Position numbers and translations under genes: made by a program
Source: Candidatus Poribacteria bacterium WGA-3G
GTDB taxonomy: Bacteria; Poribacteria; WGA-4E; WGA-3G
Length of the DNA: 64,000 nucleotides
Assembly (NCBI GenBank): GCA_000406005.1
Contig: ASZN01000007.1
Coordinates: 1-64,000, forward strand
Direction of reading: 5' to 3'
Shown: in pieces, positions 1-8,996 of the stretch
Position numbering within the stretch: position 1 is the first letter of the stretch
Layout of the letters: the number at the start of each line of letters is the position of its first letter
The notes under the pieces: generated by a model
Databases searched by the model: none
The model's input: only the letters and a program-made list of their open reading frames with translations
What the model was told of the DNA's origin: nothing

Positions 1-3
1 CCT

Positions 4-3000
4 ATGAATTCAGACATAACAATCAAGCAAAACATCGAGAACACCCTAAAGAACTTTGATAACCAACCGCTAAGAGAAGCCGCCACAACTCTCCTGAACA
101 CCCTCGGCTACTACAGCAAGCGAGTCGGAAATGATGCCATCGACAGCAATAGGTTTGACCGTCTCGTTGAATCCGCCCTTGACACTGCCAATCCATCTGA
201 TAAACTCCATATTGAAGACTGGCAATCCTTTTTCCAGATCATGCAAGTAGCGGATGAGGAGATTAACCAACAAGTAGACCCAGAGCAGGGTTCGTTGTTT
301 GAGAGCACCCAAATAGACGATGCACTCAGAACCTCCTATATGTTCGTCACAGTTCACCTGACTAAAAACACCTACACGCGCACACAACTCGCTGACATCA
401 CCCGTTTTATCAACAAAGCATTTGAAAAATCTATCATGGTGATATTCCGATACGGCACTGTGCTTTCCCTCGCCATTATCAATCGCAGACACCACGAAAG
501 TAACCCTAATAAACAAGTACTGGAAAAAGTGACACTCATCAAGGACATTAACCTTGACTCCCCCAAGCGCGCCCATATTGACATCCTTTCGGAACTCCAC
601 CTCCGTAGCCTTATTGAAATTGAAGACGTTACCAACTTTGACACACTCCATAAAGCGTGGGAAGGTATCCTCAATACAGAGGAACTCAACAAGCAATTCT
701 ACCGGAAACTGTTCGCGTGGTATGAATGGACAGTTAAAGAAGGAACGTTCCCAACAGATGAGAATCGTGTGATAAAACCGGAGGAACATGTTATCCGCCT
801 TATCACACGTCTGCTCTTTATCTGGTTTATCAAGGAAAAAGGATTGGTGGCAGATGAACTCTTTAACAAAGCACAAGCTCAAAACCTTTTGACAGAGCAT
901 GACTTTGATAACGGTGATTCCTATTACCGAGCTGTGCTACAAAACCTCTTTTTTGCAACGTTGAACACAGAGATAGACAAACGGACGTTTAGCAAGGGTG
1001 GCAATTCTAATCACCGCAATTTCTCACAGTATCGCTACGAGAAGCAGATGCGCGCGCCTGATAAACTATTAGAATTTTTTGACAAAACGCCATTCATCAA
1101 CGGTGGCTTGTTCGACTGTCTGGATAGCTTCAAGGCAACAAAATTCGGGGGCTACCGAATAGACTGCTTTTCTGATAAACAGTACCATAAGCTATCCATC
1201 CCGAACCACCTCTTTTTTGACGCACAGCACGGATTGATCCCTTTACTTGAACACTACAAATTCACCGTTGAAGAGAACACGCCGGTAGATCAGGAGGTTG
1301 CACTGGACCCCGAGTTGCTCGGCAGAGTGTTTGAGAATCTACTCGCCGCTATCAACCCGGAAACGGGAGAAACGGCGCGCAAGATGACAGGCTCCTATTA
1401 CACCCCACGCGCTATCGTAGACTATATGGTGGAGGAGGCGTTGGTTGCTGCGTTATCCCAAAAGTGTCAACCGACTGATGATAATTCAGAACTTTGGGAT
1501 GAACGATTGCGATACCTGTTTGACTATGCACAAATGTTTGACGATGCTCACGAATGGTTTGACAACCGCGAAACGGACGCGATTGTGAAAACAATTTCTG
1601 AACTCAAGATATTGGACCCAGCTGTCGGTTCCGGAGCGTTTCCGATGGGCATACTCCACAAGTTGACGTTAGCACTCCGCCGACTTGACCCTGATAACAA
1701 CCGATGGGAAACATTACAAAAGGAACTTTCAGGAAAACGTGCTGCAGCGGCATTTAACACTCAAGACCAACAGGAACGCGACGCTGAACTCACCGAAATC
1801 AGCGAAACTTTTGAACGATACCGAGATTCAGACTTCGGACGGAAGTTGTATCTGATACAAAATAGCATCTTCGGCGTGGATATCCAACCGATTGCGTGCC
1901 AAATCGCCAAACTCCGCTTTTTCATATCACTTGCCATTGAGCAGGAACCGGACAGAGACGCGGAGAACTTCGGCATCAAACCCTTGCCGAATTTGGAGAC
2001 ACGTTTTGTCGCAGCGGATACACTGATAGGCATAGATTTATCCGAAACAAGGGGATTGTTCCAAGATGATACCGTACAGCAATTGCTAAAAGAAATTGAC
2101 GGAATTCGTGAAAAGTTTTTTCTGGCAAACAACCGAACACAAAAACGTGAACTTGAAGAGCAAGAAGAAAATTGCCGCAAACAATTGGAGGAAGAATTGG
2201 AGCGGCAGCGAATAGAATGGATAGGGAACCGACAACGAGAAATAGATCAAAAAGTAAACCAACTTCCCACCGCTGAACTACGTGACAAGTTGCGAGAGAA
2301 GGAACAAAAAACGTTTGAAACGCGTAAGAAAGCATTTGATTCCGAATTTGAAAATGCTCGCAAAATCGTTCGCTGGAAACCCTACGACCAGAACGCGAAG
2401 ACAGATTGGTTTGATCCAGAACGGATGTTTGGCATCAACGACGGGGTTGATGTAGTAATTGGAAATCCGCCTTATGTCCAATTGCAAAAGGAAAATGGGA
2501 GACTTGGGAAACTTTATCAAAACGCAGGTTTTGAAACCTTTGCCCGTACAGGTGATATTTACTGTTTGTTCTATGAAAAAGCGAATCAACTTTTAAAAAA
2601 TAACGGACATGCCTGTTTGATTACTTCCAATAAATGGATGCGCGCTGGTTATGGTAAAAAGTTGAGGGATTATTTTGTAACGCTTACCCAACCGATTCAA
2701 CTGCTGGATATGGGACCGGATGTGTTTGATGCTACTGTTGACACCAACATTTTGCTTTTCCAAAAGATTGTATCCGATGTCCCCGCTGCCTTCGTAGGCG
2801 TGTCTCTCGGAGCAGACTTTGACAGACATACCGGCAATATTGCCCGATATCTGATTAACAATGGCTCGACGATGGAGGTGCCCGCTAAAGGGGAACCGTG
2901 GGCGATCCTTTCGTCTGCTGAACTTAACTTGAAACGCAAAATAGAGGATGCCGGTAAACCGCTTAAAGATTGGAATATAAACATCTATCGTGGAATTGTA

Positions 3001-3753
3001 ACAGGTCGTAACGAGGCATTTATCATAGACGAATTCAAGAGAGAAGAACTTATAGATCAAGACCCAAAGTCAACAGAAATCATCAAACCACTTCTGCGAG
3101 GAAAAGACATTAAACGCTACCGTGCCCAATGGGCAGGATTGTATTTGATAGGCACTTTTCCTGTGCTGAATTTGGATATCAACGACTATCCTGCAGTCAA
3201 AAATTATCTCATAGAATTTGGTAAAGATCGCTTGGAACAATCGGGAAAAACACTTACCAATGGAACTAAATCTCGGAAGAAAAGTAAAAATAAATGGTTT
3301 GAAACACAAGATCAAATTGCTTACTACGCCGAATTCAATAATGAAAAGATCGTTTATCCGGAAACAACACATTCCGCAAATTTTTTCTATGACAAAAACC
3401 AATTTTATTTAGACAAAACCTGTTTTATGATTACAGGGAGCGATCTAAAAATCTTGGTGGGATTGCTCAGTTCTACATTGATGACCTTTGCTTATAAACG
3501 GTACTGTAGTGGGACTGTGCTGGGCGTAAAAGGGTATCAGTATAACAAACACGCTTTAGAGAAACTTCCTGTCGCCAAAATTTCCGCCTCACAACAGCAA
3601 TCTTTTATCACCTTAGTTGATCAGATTCTTGATGCTAAGAAAGCCGATCTCAACGCAGACACTTCCTCCCTTGAAAATGAGATTGACCAACTGGTCTATG
3701 AATTGTATAATTTAACGGAAGATGAGATTGCGATTGTGGAGGGGAATGTCTGA
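4..3753 (+). CDS. Type IIG (Eco57I-like) restriction-modification protein, possibly 5'-truncated by window edge
   Basis: A 1249-residue class I SAM-dependent DNA adenine methyltransferase of the Eco57I/type IIG kind. Motif I (DPAVGSGAF) lies near residue 538 and the catalytic NPPY motif near 821. A charged coiled-coil-like stretch sits between them (about 690-780), and a C-terminal target-recognition region follows from about 970. The large N-terminal part (1-440) is typical of fused restriction-methylases, but I cannot point to a secure nuclease motif there. The first ATG is only 3 bases inside the window, so the true start and any ribosome site may be upstream. It heads an accessory region of defence-like genes. 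No separate specificity subunit or methylase partner is visible, which fits a single-chain enzyme. Restriction activity is inferred from family; the methylase part is seen. Confidence 0.85.
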   Translation: MNSDITIKQNIENTLKNFDNQPLREAATTLLNTLGYYSKRVGNDAIDSNRFDRLVESALDTANPSDKLHIEDWQSFFQIMQVADEEINQQVDPEQGSLFESTQIDDALRTSYMFVTVHLTKNTYTRTQLADITRFINKAFEKSIMVIFRYGTVLSLAIINRRHHESNPNKQVLEKVTLIKDINLDSPKRAHIDILSELHLRSLIEIEDVTNFDTLHKAWEGILNTEELNKQFYRKLFAWYEWTVKEGTFPTDENRVIKPEEHVIRLITRLLFIWFIKEKGLVADELFNKAQAQNLLTEHDFDNGDSYYRAVLQNLFFATLNTEIDKRTFSKGGNSNHRNFSQYRYEKQMRAPDKLLEFFDKTPFINGGLFDCLDSFKATKFGGYRIDCFSDKQYHKLSIPNHLFFDAQHGLIPLLEHYKFTVEENTPVDQEVALDPELLGRVFENLLAAINPETGETARKMTGSYYTPRAIVDYMVEEALVAALSQKCQPTDDNSELWDERLRYLFDYAQMFDDAHEWFDNRETDAIVKTISELKILDPAVGSGAFPMGILHKLTLALRRLDPDNNRWETLQKELSGKRAAAAFNTQDQQERDAELTEISETFERYRDSDFGRKLYLIQNSIFGVDIQPIACQIAKLRFFISLAIEQEPDRDAENFGIKPLPNLETRFVAADTLIGIDLSETRGLFQDDTVQQLLKEIDGIREKFFLANNRTQKRELEEQEENCRKQLEEELERQRIEWIGNRQREIDQKVNQLPTAELRDKLREKEQKTFETRKKAFDSEFENARKIVRWKPYDQNAKTDWFDPERMFGINDGVDVVIGNPPYVQLQKENGRLGKLYQNAGFETFARTGDIYCLFYEKANQLLKNNGHACLITSNKWMRAGYGKKLRDYFVTLTQPIQLLDMGPDVFDATVDTNILLFQKIVSDVPAAFVGVSLGADFDRHTGNIARYLINNGSTMEVPAKGEPWAILSSAELNLKRKIEDAGKPLKDWNINIYRGIVTGRNEAFIIDEFKREELIDQDPKSTEIIKPLLRGKDIKRYRAQWAGLYLIGTFPVLNLDINDYPAVKNYLIEFGKDRLEQSGKTLTNGTKSRKKSKNKWFETQDQIAYYAEFNNEKIVYPETTHSANFFYDKNQFYLDKTCFMITGSDLKILVGLLSSTLMTFAYKRYCSGTVLGVKGYQYNKHALEKLPVAKISASQQQSFITLVDQILDAKKADLNADTSSLENEIDQLVYELYNLTEDEIAIVEGNV

Positions 3754-3966
3754 ATCGCGGATTTGCGCGGATTACGCAGATTGCGCGGATTTTAAGAGTT
3801 TCTGCTGCCGGAAGCGCATCGCAAGGAAAAAACATCAAAGATTAACACGAAAAAACGTGCTGTCATTTGAGAAAATAACTTGTTGATACCAAAGTCAATA
3901 ATCCGCGATTCAGAAAGTTGCAAGGTCTTATCTACAAAGAAGTAGCTATTACGGAGGTGAACGAAA
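3754..3966. repeat. Intergenic repeats (CGCGGATT / CGCGATTCAGA family)
   Basis: The 213 bp after the methylase contain three or four copies of GCGCGGATT-like units (3756-3795) and a copy of the CCGCGATTCAGA motif (3902-3913). That motif recurs near 4420, 5377 and 8644. No gene is seen. The strong ribosome site ACGGAGGTG just before 3967 belongs to the next gene. Confidence 0.5.
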
Positions 3967-4338
3967 ATGTCAAATCAATCTAACACGTCGAACGATAAAC
4001 CACGGACAGTTCAGGACATCATTCGCGAGATAGAGCAGAAATCGGCTGGCGGTGGTTATATCTATCGCGGTGAACGTAAAGGCAATCCAAAAGTTACCTC
4101 AAAACTCTATCGTGATTTTGAGATTGAAACTGGAAATTTTGATATAGAACGTGTCCAAAAAGAGATGTTGGCAGGTGCGAAAAAACATACAGGGCACCTA
4201 CCTCATGACTCTCGCGTGGATGTCATGGCACCACCAAACGTGATAGCGGCGTTTACAGGGGAAACAGAGGAAGCAATAGATTTTGAAATTCTCACCGAAA
4301 TCCAACACTACGGTGGTAAAACGAAGCTGCACTGCTAA
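3967..4338 (+). pseudogene. FRG-domain protein, truncated
   Basis: This frame starts at ATG 3967 behind a good ribosome site (GGAGGTG). It shows the N-terminal half of an FRG domain: YRGE near residue 35, SKLYR near 48, and the conserved QHYGGKT close to the end. In intact FRG proteins the last motif is followed by roughly 100 more residues (usually LIDFT and onward). Here it runs straight into repeat copy A and stops after 123 residues. The gene is therefore a remnant cut by insertion or recombination at about 4324-4330. FRG proteins are common in defence loci, but their activity is not established. Whether the short product is still made is unknown. Confidence 0.7.
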
Positions 4339-4530
4339 CACCCTCGCAAGCATAGCAGTCCAACAAAAAACTGTCCGCTTAGCGGATTACCTGATGCTAC
4401 AGGTTTTCAATCCGAGAACCCGCGATTCAGATAATAAGAAAACGCCAACCCCTAACCCTGCCAATTAGAAAGTTCCGACTAAAACCGTTGATAACCGACA
4501 CAAGTTGTGGTATACTTTTCTTAACTATTT
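4324..4530 (+). repeat. Dispersed repeat copy A with promoter
   Basis: About 200 bp closely matching copy C (8534-8750) and, over its first 110 bp, copy B (5259-5390). It starts inside the broken FRG gene, carries the string CTAACACCCTCGCAAGCATAG, and ends with a sigma-70 promoter that drives the DUF433/DUF5615 pair. Copies B and C read through this string as a short protein tail ending LTPSQA or LTPPQA before a stop, so the repeat may descend from a decayed coding gene. That origin is an inference. Confidence 0.7.
4488..4516 (+). promoter_or_regulatory. Sigma-70 promoter of DUF433/DUF5615 pair
   Basis: TTGATA (4488-4493), a 17-bp spacer, and TATACT (4511-4516) with an extended -10 TG one base upstream. 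The same promoter, nearly base for base, stands at 8708-8736 before a different toxin-antitoxin pair. Confidence 0.75.
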
Positions 4531-4549
4531 ATAGGAAGAGGTGAATACC

Positions 4550-4843
4550 ATGAACGACTATAGAGATATTATTACCATTGAACCGGGGAAACGCAGCGGG
4601 CAGCCGTGTATTCGAGGAATGCGGATCACCGTTTACGATGTCTTTGAATATCTGGCATCGGGTATGACAGTCGCGGAAGTTCTTCACGATTTTCCGGAGT
4701 TAACCGAGACAGATATTCGCGCCTGTTTTGCTTACGCTGCGGACAAGGAAAAAATGCAGATGGTCGTTTACACAGATGAAACTTCTATTCGATCAGAACC
4801 TATCCGCCCAACTGGTGACACTGCTGGCGGACCTGTTTCCTGA
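4550..4843 (+). CDS. DUF433 antitoxin-like protein
   Basis: A 97-residue protein with the DUF433 signature: an N-terminal ITIEPGKRSGQPCIRGMRI stretch, then a short helical part with SGMTVAEVL and a FPELTETDI motif. DUF433 proteins are predicted DNA-binding antitoxins paired with PIN-like DUF5615 proteins, as here. I chose ATG 4550 because AGGAAGAGG lies about 8 bases upstream; a GTG at 4541 would put that site inside the gene. The C-terminal 20 or so residues extend past the usual end of the family and overlap the next gene by 68 bp in another frame. This suggests either real overlap with translational coupling or a late frameshift. Confidence 0.8.
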   Translation: MNDYRDIITIEPGKRSGQPCIRGMRITVYDVFEYLASGMTVAEVLHDFPELTETDIRACFAYAADKEKMQMVVYTDETSIRSEPIRPTGDTAGGPVS

Positions 4844-5108
4844 TTCCACGCATGTCAAAACGATAGGGTTAAATACGGCGGCGGATACCGAGTTATGGGA
4901 TTACGCTCGTGATAACGACTATCTCATCATTTCAAAGGATACAGACTTTAGGAATAGGAGCGTTATTCACGGTTATCCGCCAAAAGTGATTTGGGTCAAG
5001 ATAGGGAATTGTGCCACAAGCACTGTCGAATACAATTTGAGAAAGCATTTCGCTGATATTAAAGAATTTGCGAGGAACGCAAATGCGGGCTTATTTATCC
5101 TGCGGTAA
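4776..5108 (+). CDS. DUF5615 PIN-like toxin candidate
   Basis: A 110-residue protein of the DUF5615 family, a PIN-like fold. It starts MKLLFDQNLS, where the Asp is the first expected acidic residue, and has ISKDTDF near residue 54 as the second acidic cluster. The reading frame is open further upstream, but ATG 4776 matches the family start. It overlaps the DUF433 gene, so the two are likely translated together. The pair is inferred to be a toxin-antitoxin module; RNase activity is known for PIN relatives but not shown for this family member. Confidence 0.8.
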   Translation: MKLLFDQNLSAQLVTLLADLFPDSTHVKTIGLNTAADTELWDYARDNDYLIISKDTDFRNRSVIHGYPPKVIWVKIGNCATSTVEYNLRKHFADIKEFARNANAGLFILR

Positions 5109-5204
5109 TCGGATTAAACGCCAACAACCAACAGAGAAATCGCCATTTAGAAAGCGGGAGCCATTTATCCTAAAAGCACGCATTCGTTCAACGTGCATAT
5201 AAAG

Positions 5205-5400
5205 TTCTGTTAACTTTGAGCGGCAAGAACATAAGTTTAAACTACCGGAAGACTTCGCCGCACGACTAACACCCTCGCAAGCATAGCAGCCTAACAAAAA
5301 CTGTTCTCTTAGCGGATTACCTGATGTTACAGGTTTTCAATCCGCGAAATCTGCGTCATCCGTGATAATCCGCGATTCAGATAGTAAAGAAACTGTCATT
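5205..5400 (+). repeat. Dispersed repeat copy B
   Basis: This copy shares its left part (from AAACTACCGGAAGAC) with copy C and its centre with both A and C. It lacks the promoter-bearing right end. It reads as a frame LPEDFAARLTPSQA ending in TAG at 5284-5286. No complete gene is seen. Confidence 0.65.
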
Positions 5401-5470
5401 TAAAAAATAAACCCTGAACACACAAACCCACCTCCCTTCTGAACACGCAACCCGCGTATCAACTTTTACC

Positions 5471-5499
5471 TTGAAAATGAAATACGCCTCTGGTATACT
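5471..5499 (+). promoter_or_regulatory. Possible orphan sigma-70 promoter
   Basis: TTGAAA (5471-5476), a 17-bp spacer, TATACT (5494-5499), with TG before the -10. No convincing gene follows before the palindromic repeat at 5614, so this may be the remains of a lost gene or the start of a short RNA. The 695 bp between 5109 and 5803 hold only this, repeat B and the palindromes. Confidence 0.4.
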
Positions 5500-5613
5500 C
5501 ATGCCAAACTTTGGACAATTTTCAGTCTGTTGCTTGAAAGCGAGTAAAACCCAATGTATTCCATAGAAACGCCGCATTGCTTCCACAGAGGTTTCCGTGT
5601 ATGCTTTCAAGAC

Positions 5614-5690
5614 ACATAGCACTCCGCTGGAGTGCAGGACCGGTTCCCCTGGCTGCTATAGACATATTGCTCCGCTGGAGCAAACGTTAA
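5614..5690. repeat. Palindromic repeat (CTCCGCTGGAG family)
   Basis: Two palindromes, GCACTCCGCTGGAGTGC (5619-5635) and TTGCTCCGCTGGAGCAA (about 5669-5685), are separated by a stretch containing CTATAGACAT. The same two palindromes in the same order occur at 18600-18677, where the element is complete. Confidence 0.75.
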
Positions 5691-5767
5691 TACCTTCTCC
5701 GGTTTCCAGATGCAGCAAATATAAACTTGAGAAATCTACGCTTTGTGCAGATTTTAGTGAAAATTGT

Positions 5768-5796
5768 TTGCATCACTTATCAAATAATGGTATAAT
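5768..5796 (+). promoter_or_regulatory. Promoter of HD gene, predicted leaderless
   Basis: TTGCAT (5768-5773), a 17-bp spacer, TATAAT (5791-5796) with TG one base upstream of the -10. The expected transcription start is at about 5803, one base before the ATG at 5804. No ribosome site exists, so the message should be leaderless. Confidence 0.7.
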
Positions 5797-5803
5797 TTAA
5801 TTT

Positions 5804-7186
5804 ATGACAGAACGCCTACATGAAATGCGAGACCCGATTCACGGGTTTATCAAACTTTCCAAAAAAGAGAAGAAACTGATTGACACCCAAGTGTTTCAGC
5901 GGCTTCGTCGAATTCGGCAACTGGCACTGACATCTTTGGTGTATCCGGGGGCTGTGCATACCCGATTTGACCATTCTATCGGTGTGATGCACGTTGCGGG
6001 CCGAATTTGCCAGAGGCTTCAGGAATTAAATCCATCAAAAATATGCGATGAAGACATAGATCGGGTTCGGCTTGCCGCATTGCTTCATGATGTCGGGCAC
6101 GGCCCCTTTAGTCATGTTTCCGAGCATCTTTTGAAAAAGTACGCACCAGCAGATGCCGATACAGGACAGGTTCTCGAAAAAATACACGAGAAGATCACAG
6201 TAGATATTATCCGGAGCGATCCACAAATCAAAAACATTCTAAAAAATGATTGCGAGTTCGTGATTGACATGATTCAAGGGAAACCGACGCGGGACTGGCA
6301 GCGTGACATCGTTTCCAGTGAATTAGACGCGGATAAAATGGACTATCTTTTACGCGATTCGTATTTTGCCGGTGTCAAATATGGTGAGTACGATCTGGAA
6401 AAACTGATTGAATCTTGCCGTATTGCGGACCGTCGAGAAACCCCTCTCGCAATTGGTAGCAAAGGAATTTACGCTCTTGAACAACTCCTATTAGCGAGGT
6501 ATCACATGACACAGCAAGTCTATTGGCACCGAGTAAGTCTCATTTCCAATGAGATGATTGTTCGCGGTATTACCCTTGCAATTGATGGGCGTAACACAAA
6601 AATGGGCAAACTTTATAAATACCCTAAAAAAAACAAGAGAACCTCCGATGAGGATTACGAAAAAAAGAAAAAAGATTTCGTTCAAAACTACCTAAACTAT
6701 CATGATGAAAAGGTGATTGACCTTTTGAGGAATTGCAAGCAAGAGAAAGCCCGAGAAATTTTCAATCAGATTTATAATCGGGAACTTTACAAAATGATTG
6801 CCGAGATTCGATTCAAGGACGAAAGGGATGAAATGGTTCGGACTGGTCTCCGAGGAGTGATAGCGGATCCAGATCGGAAACGCCAATGTGAAGAGAACAT
6901 TGCGGCACATATAGACATTGATCCTGATTATGTGATTGTCAATAAACCGCCAATCCGGAATCTGAATTACGTCAGTCAGACCGAGACCCCGAATCTGGAA
7001 GCGATTATGGTTTTCGACGAAAAGCAAGATTTACTTATGTCTCTACCAGCGTACGCAGGTGAACTATTTTTTGTCAGGCACTCCGCTGACACCTCTGCTT
7101 TAGAAACTATCCAAGTTTATGCCCCACATAAAAATGATTCAAAAAAAGAGAAAAGCGAAATCCAAAACATTTTGCGTTCCTCATGA
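5804..7186 (+). CDS. HD-domain phosphohydrolase (YwfO/dNTPase-like)
   Basis: A 460-residue HD-superfamily protein. The metal-binding residues are visible: H near 60 in TRFDHSIG, the HD doublet in LLHDVGHGPFSH near 101, and a later Asp in SSELDADKMDYLLRDS near 174. This order matches the COG1078/YwfO group, related to SAMHD1 and dGTPases, so hydrolysis of (d)NTPs is the likely reaction. The C-terminal half is helical and less conserved. It is followed after 11 bp by a YwgA-like gene, a pairing I recall from Bacillus. In a defence-rich setting a nucleotide-depleting role is possible, but that is inference. Translation probably starts on a leaderless message. Confidence 0.85.
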   Translation: MTERLHEMRDPIHGFIKLSKKEKKLIDTQVFQRLRRIRQLALTSLVYPGAVHTRFDHSIGVMHVAGRICQRLQELNPSKICDEDIDRVRLAALLHDVGHGPFSHVSEHLLKKYAPADADTGQVLEKIHEKITVDIIRSDPQIKNILKNDCEFVIDMIQGKPTRDWQRDIVSSELDADKMDYLLRDSYFAGVKYGEYDLEKLIESCRIADRRETPLAIGSKGIYALEQLLLARYHMTQQVYWHRVSLISNEMIVRGITLAIDGRNTKMGKLYKYPKKNKRTSDEDYEKKKKDFVQNYLNYHDEKVIDLLRNCKQEKAREIFNQIYNRELYKMIAEIRFKDERDEMVRTGLRGVIADPDRKRQCEENIAAHIDIDPDYVIVNKPPIRNLNYVSQTETPNLEAIMVFDEKQDLLMSLPAYAGELFFVRHSADTSALETIQVYAPHKNDSKKEKSEIQNILRSS

Positions 7187-7197
7187 AAGGAGATTAT

Positions 7198-7767
7198 ATG
7201 AACATTGTTGACATTCTTCTACTTGTCATCAAAAGTGAACCTGGGGAGGAGTTAAGAGGGAGAACCCTCCTTCAAAAGAAAATCTATTTTCTGAGCGTCT
7301 TGCTCAAAGAAAATTTCGGATTCTCCGCTCACTATTATGGGCCTTATAGTAGTTTCGTGGCGGAACATTTAGATGGTTTGGTGAACTATGGTGTCATCAA
7401 GGAATTCACAGAGTCTTTTACTGCCACTTCAGTTGAGCAAAACGCTTTCGGTGAAATTCGGAGGCACACCTATTCTCTAACCGCTGATGCTGAAGAGATG
7501 TGGGACGCAACTCAGCAAAAACTTGAGTTTCAAGAATGGAATGAGGCACTTCAAGCCATCAACGAACAAAAGATTTCCAATGACTTTAACAGGCTTTCCA
7601 TCGCGGCAAAGGTTCATTACATTGTTAGTTGGGAAGGGGAAAGCACAGTAGAAGAAGTTAAACAGGTTGCCGAGGAATATGGCTGGGACCTGGAGGAAGA
7701 TGATATCGAAAACATCCTTTTCTTTTTAGAAGCCCTGAGTCTTGTACCCTATACTCCGCACTTCTAA
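7198..7767 (+). CDS. YwgA-like protein, partner of HD phosphohydrolase
   Basis: A 189-residue acidic, mostly helical protein. It shows the RTLLQKKIYFLSVLL and YYGPYSSFVAEHLD stretches typical of YwgA-like proteins, which resemble the winged-helix/Panacea (SocA) antitoxin group. I chose ATG 7198 because AAAGGAG lies 5-6 bases upstream; an ATG at 7183 overlaps the previous stop (ATGA) but would hide that site. Tight spacing with the HD gene says they act together, perhaps with this one as regulator or antitoxin. Its biochemical function is unknown. Confidence 0.7.
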   Translation: MNIVDILLLVIKSEPGEELRGRTLLQKKIYFLSVLLKENFGFSAHYYGPYSSFVAEHLDGLVNYGVIKEFTESFTATSVEQNAFGEIRRHTYSLTADAEEMWDATQQKLEFQEWNEALQAINEQKISNDFNRLSIAAKVHYIVSWEGESTVEEVKQVAEEYGWDLEEDDIENILFFLEALSLVPYTPHF

Positions 7768-8026
7768 TTTCGTTTTTTAGTATTTATTTCCTGAACCCTT
7801 GTGGTTCCAACATTCAGCAAACAATGTCCAGTGGATCAGAGAAAAAGATATATGCGAAATGAACGCCTAATTCGCATCTCCCAATGTCCTTATCCTGTTC
7901 GGATCCTTGTGTGACGTGGGTTCGTCTAAAAATATCAAAACGTGTCAAAACAAGTGCGGAGTGTGGGTTGTACCAACCGATAAATCTGATGACATTCCAT
8001 TCTAAAAAATGAAGGATATTGTAATC

Positions 8027-8437
8027 ATGTTAGGAGAAAGGCTGAGAAGATTTAGACGGGTCTGTGGTATGTCCATAGGAGATTTATCGGATGCAGTTGA
8101 TGGATTGGTTAGCAGCCAAACACTGTCAAAATATGAACAAGGGGAGCTACAACCGACAGCAGTAGTACTCATTCGGATCGCTGCAGCACTTGGTGTTAAG
8201 TCTTCCCAATTGTTGGGCGAACCCTTTTGTGATACAGAAACCGATCAACCTCTGAATCATACCGTCGAACTACCCACTGACAAATTAAGCGAACGCTGTA
8301 GATTCCTACAATTACCAAAAAAAGAAAGAGAGCGCATCTTGAGGAAACAAGCAGAGGAGATAGTGGATTTCTACGAAAACGATACAAAGTGGCGAGAATG
8401 GGTCAGGGGTCCAATTATCGAGTACGAAATCCCTTAA
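8027..8437 (+). CDS. Xre-family HTH transcriptional regulator
   Basis: A 136-residue protein with an N-terminal Cro/CI-type helix-turn-helix (about residues 1-62: ERLRRFRR, MSIGDLSDAV, SQTLSKYEQGE, ALGVKSSQLL). A 70-residue tail with a basic helix (KKERERILRKQAEEIV) follows. I prefer ATG 8027 with AAGGAT upstream; ATG 8009 would add six residues. The tail resembles the linker before an ImmA-type peptidase domain in related proteins, but no peptidase motif follows, so it may be a short regulator. Upstream, a direct repeat TCAAAAC (about 7936-7955) and the inverted repeat GGTTGTACCAACC (7966-7978) are possible operators. Confidence 0.8.
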   Translation: MLGERLRRFRRVCGMSIGDLSDAVDGLVSSQTLSKYEQGELQPTAVVLIRIAAALGVKSSQLLGEPFCDTETDQPLNHTVELPTDKLSERCRFLQLPKKERERILRKQAEEIVDFYENDTKWREWVRGPIIEYEIP

Positions 8438-8479
8438 TCCGAAGCAGTGAGAAACCCAGAATATAATTTTTGACCTCAC

Positions 8480-8750
8480 TGTTAAAGTGTTCCCGACTTT
8501 TAGCAGAAACATGAGATTAAACTTACCGGAAGACATCGCCGCAATGCTAACGCCGCCGCAGGCATAGCAGTAAAGCAAAAACTGTCCGCTTAGCAGATAA
8601 CTCGATGTTCCAGAATGTCAATCCGTGTTATCTGTGAAACCTGCGATTCAGATAATAAGAAAACGCCAACCTCTCACCCACCAATTAGAAATTTCATACT
8701 AAAACCGTTGATAACCGACGCAAGTTGTGGTATACTTTCTTAACTACTTG
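8480..8750 (+). repeat. Dispersed repeat copy C with promoter
   Basis: The longest copy of the repeat. It includes the left arm shared with copy B, a mini-frame starting ATG 8510 and reading 18 residues to LTPPQA and a stop, and the right arm with the promoter shared with copy A. The 330 bp between the Xre gene and the AbrB gene are almost entirely this repeat. Confidence 0.7.
8708..8736 (+). promoter_or_regulatory. Sigma-70 promoter of AbrB/PIN pair
   Basis: TTGATA (8708-8713), a 17-bp spacer, TATACT (8731-8736), differing from the promoter at 4488-4516 by a single base in the spacer. Confidence 0.75.
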
Positions 8751-8768
8751 GAGGAAAAGGTGGATACC

Positions 8769-8996
8769 ATGAAAACGCTTGCGTTGGAAACTGATTATAA
8801 AATCAAATTGCCTCTTGACTGGGTGAAAGAATTGGGGTTGGAATCGGGTGTTGTGCTTGAAAGGACAGATGATGGCATCCTAATCCGTCCATCCCTTGCA
8901 CAAACATGGGACGAGATTTATGCCGAGAAACTCAAAATAGGGAATACCTCGGCACTTGACTTGTCCGAGGTGAGTGGTGATGACCTTATCTTTTGA
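8769..8996 (+). CDS. AbrB/MazE-type antitoxin
   Basis: A 75-residue protein. Residues 1-45 form a SpoVT/AbrB swapped-hairpin DNA-binding domain (KIKLPLDWVKELGLESG, then VLERTDDGILIRP). The acidic C-terminal tail (WDEIYAEKL, then SEVSGDDLIF) is the usual toxin-binding part. I chose ATG 8769 with GGAGGAAAAGGTGG upstream, matching the layout at 4550. It overlaps the PIN gene by 17 bp and is likely autoregulatory. The assignment rests on domain form and context. Confidence 0.85.
   Translation: MKTLALETDYKIKLPLDWVKELGLESGVVLERTDDGILIRPSLAQTWDEIYAEKLKIGNTSALDLSEVSGDDLIF

Noticed and set aside
3967..4468. Intact FRG gene continuing through a frameshift at about 4283
   Set aside because: The alternative frame after 4283 encodes only repeat sequence shared with two other loci, not the missing half of an FRG domain.
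5377..5622. Minus-strand reading frame of 81 residues in the gap before the HD gene
   Set aside because: No ribosome site, no family resemblance, and it begins inside a dispersed palindrome.
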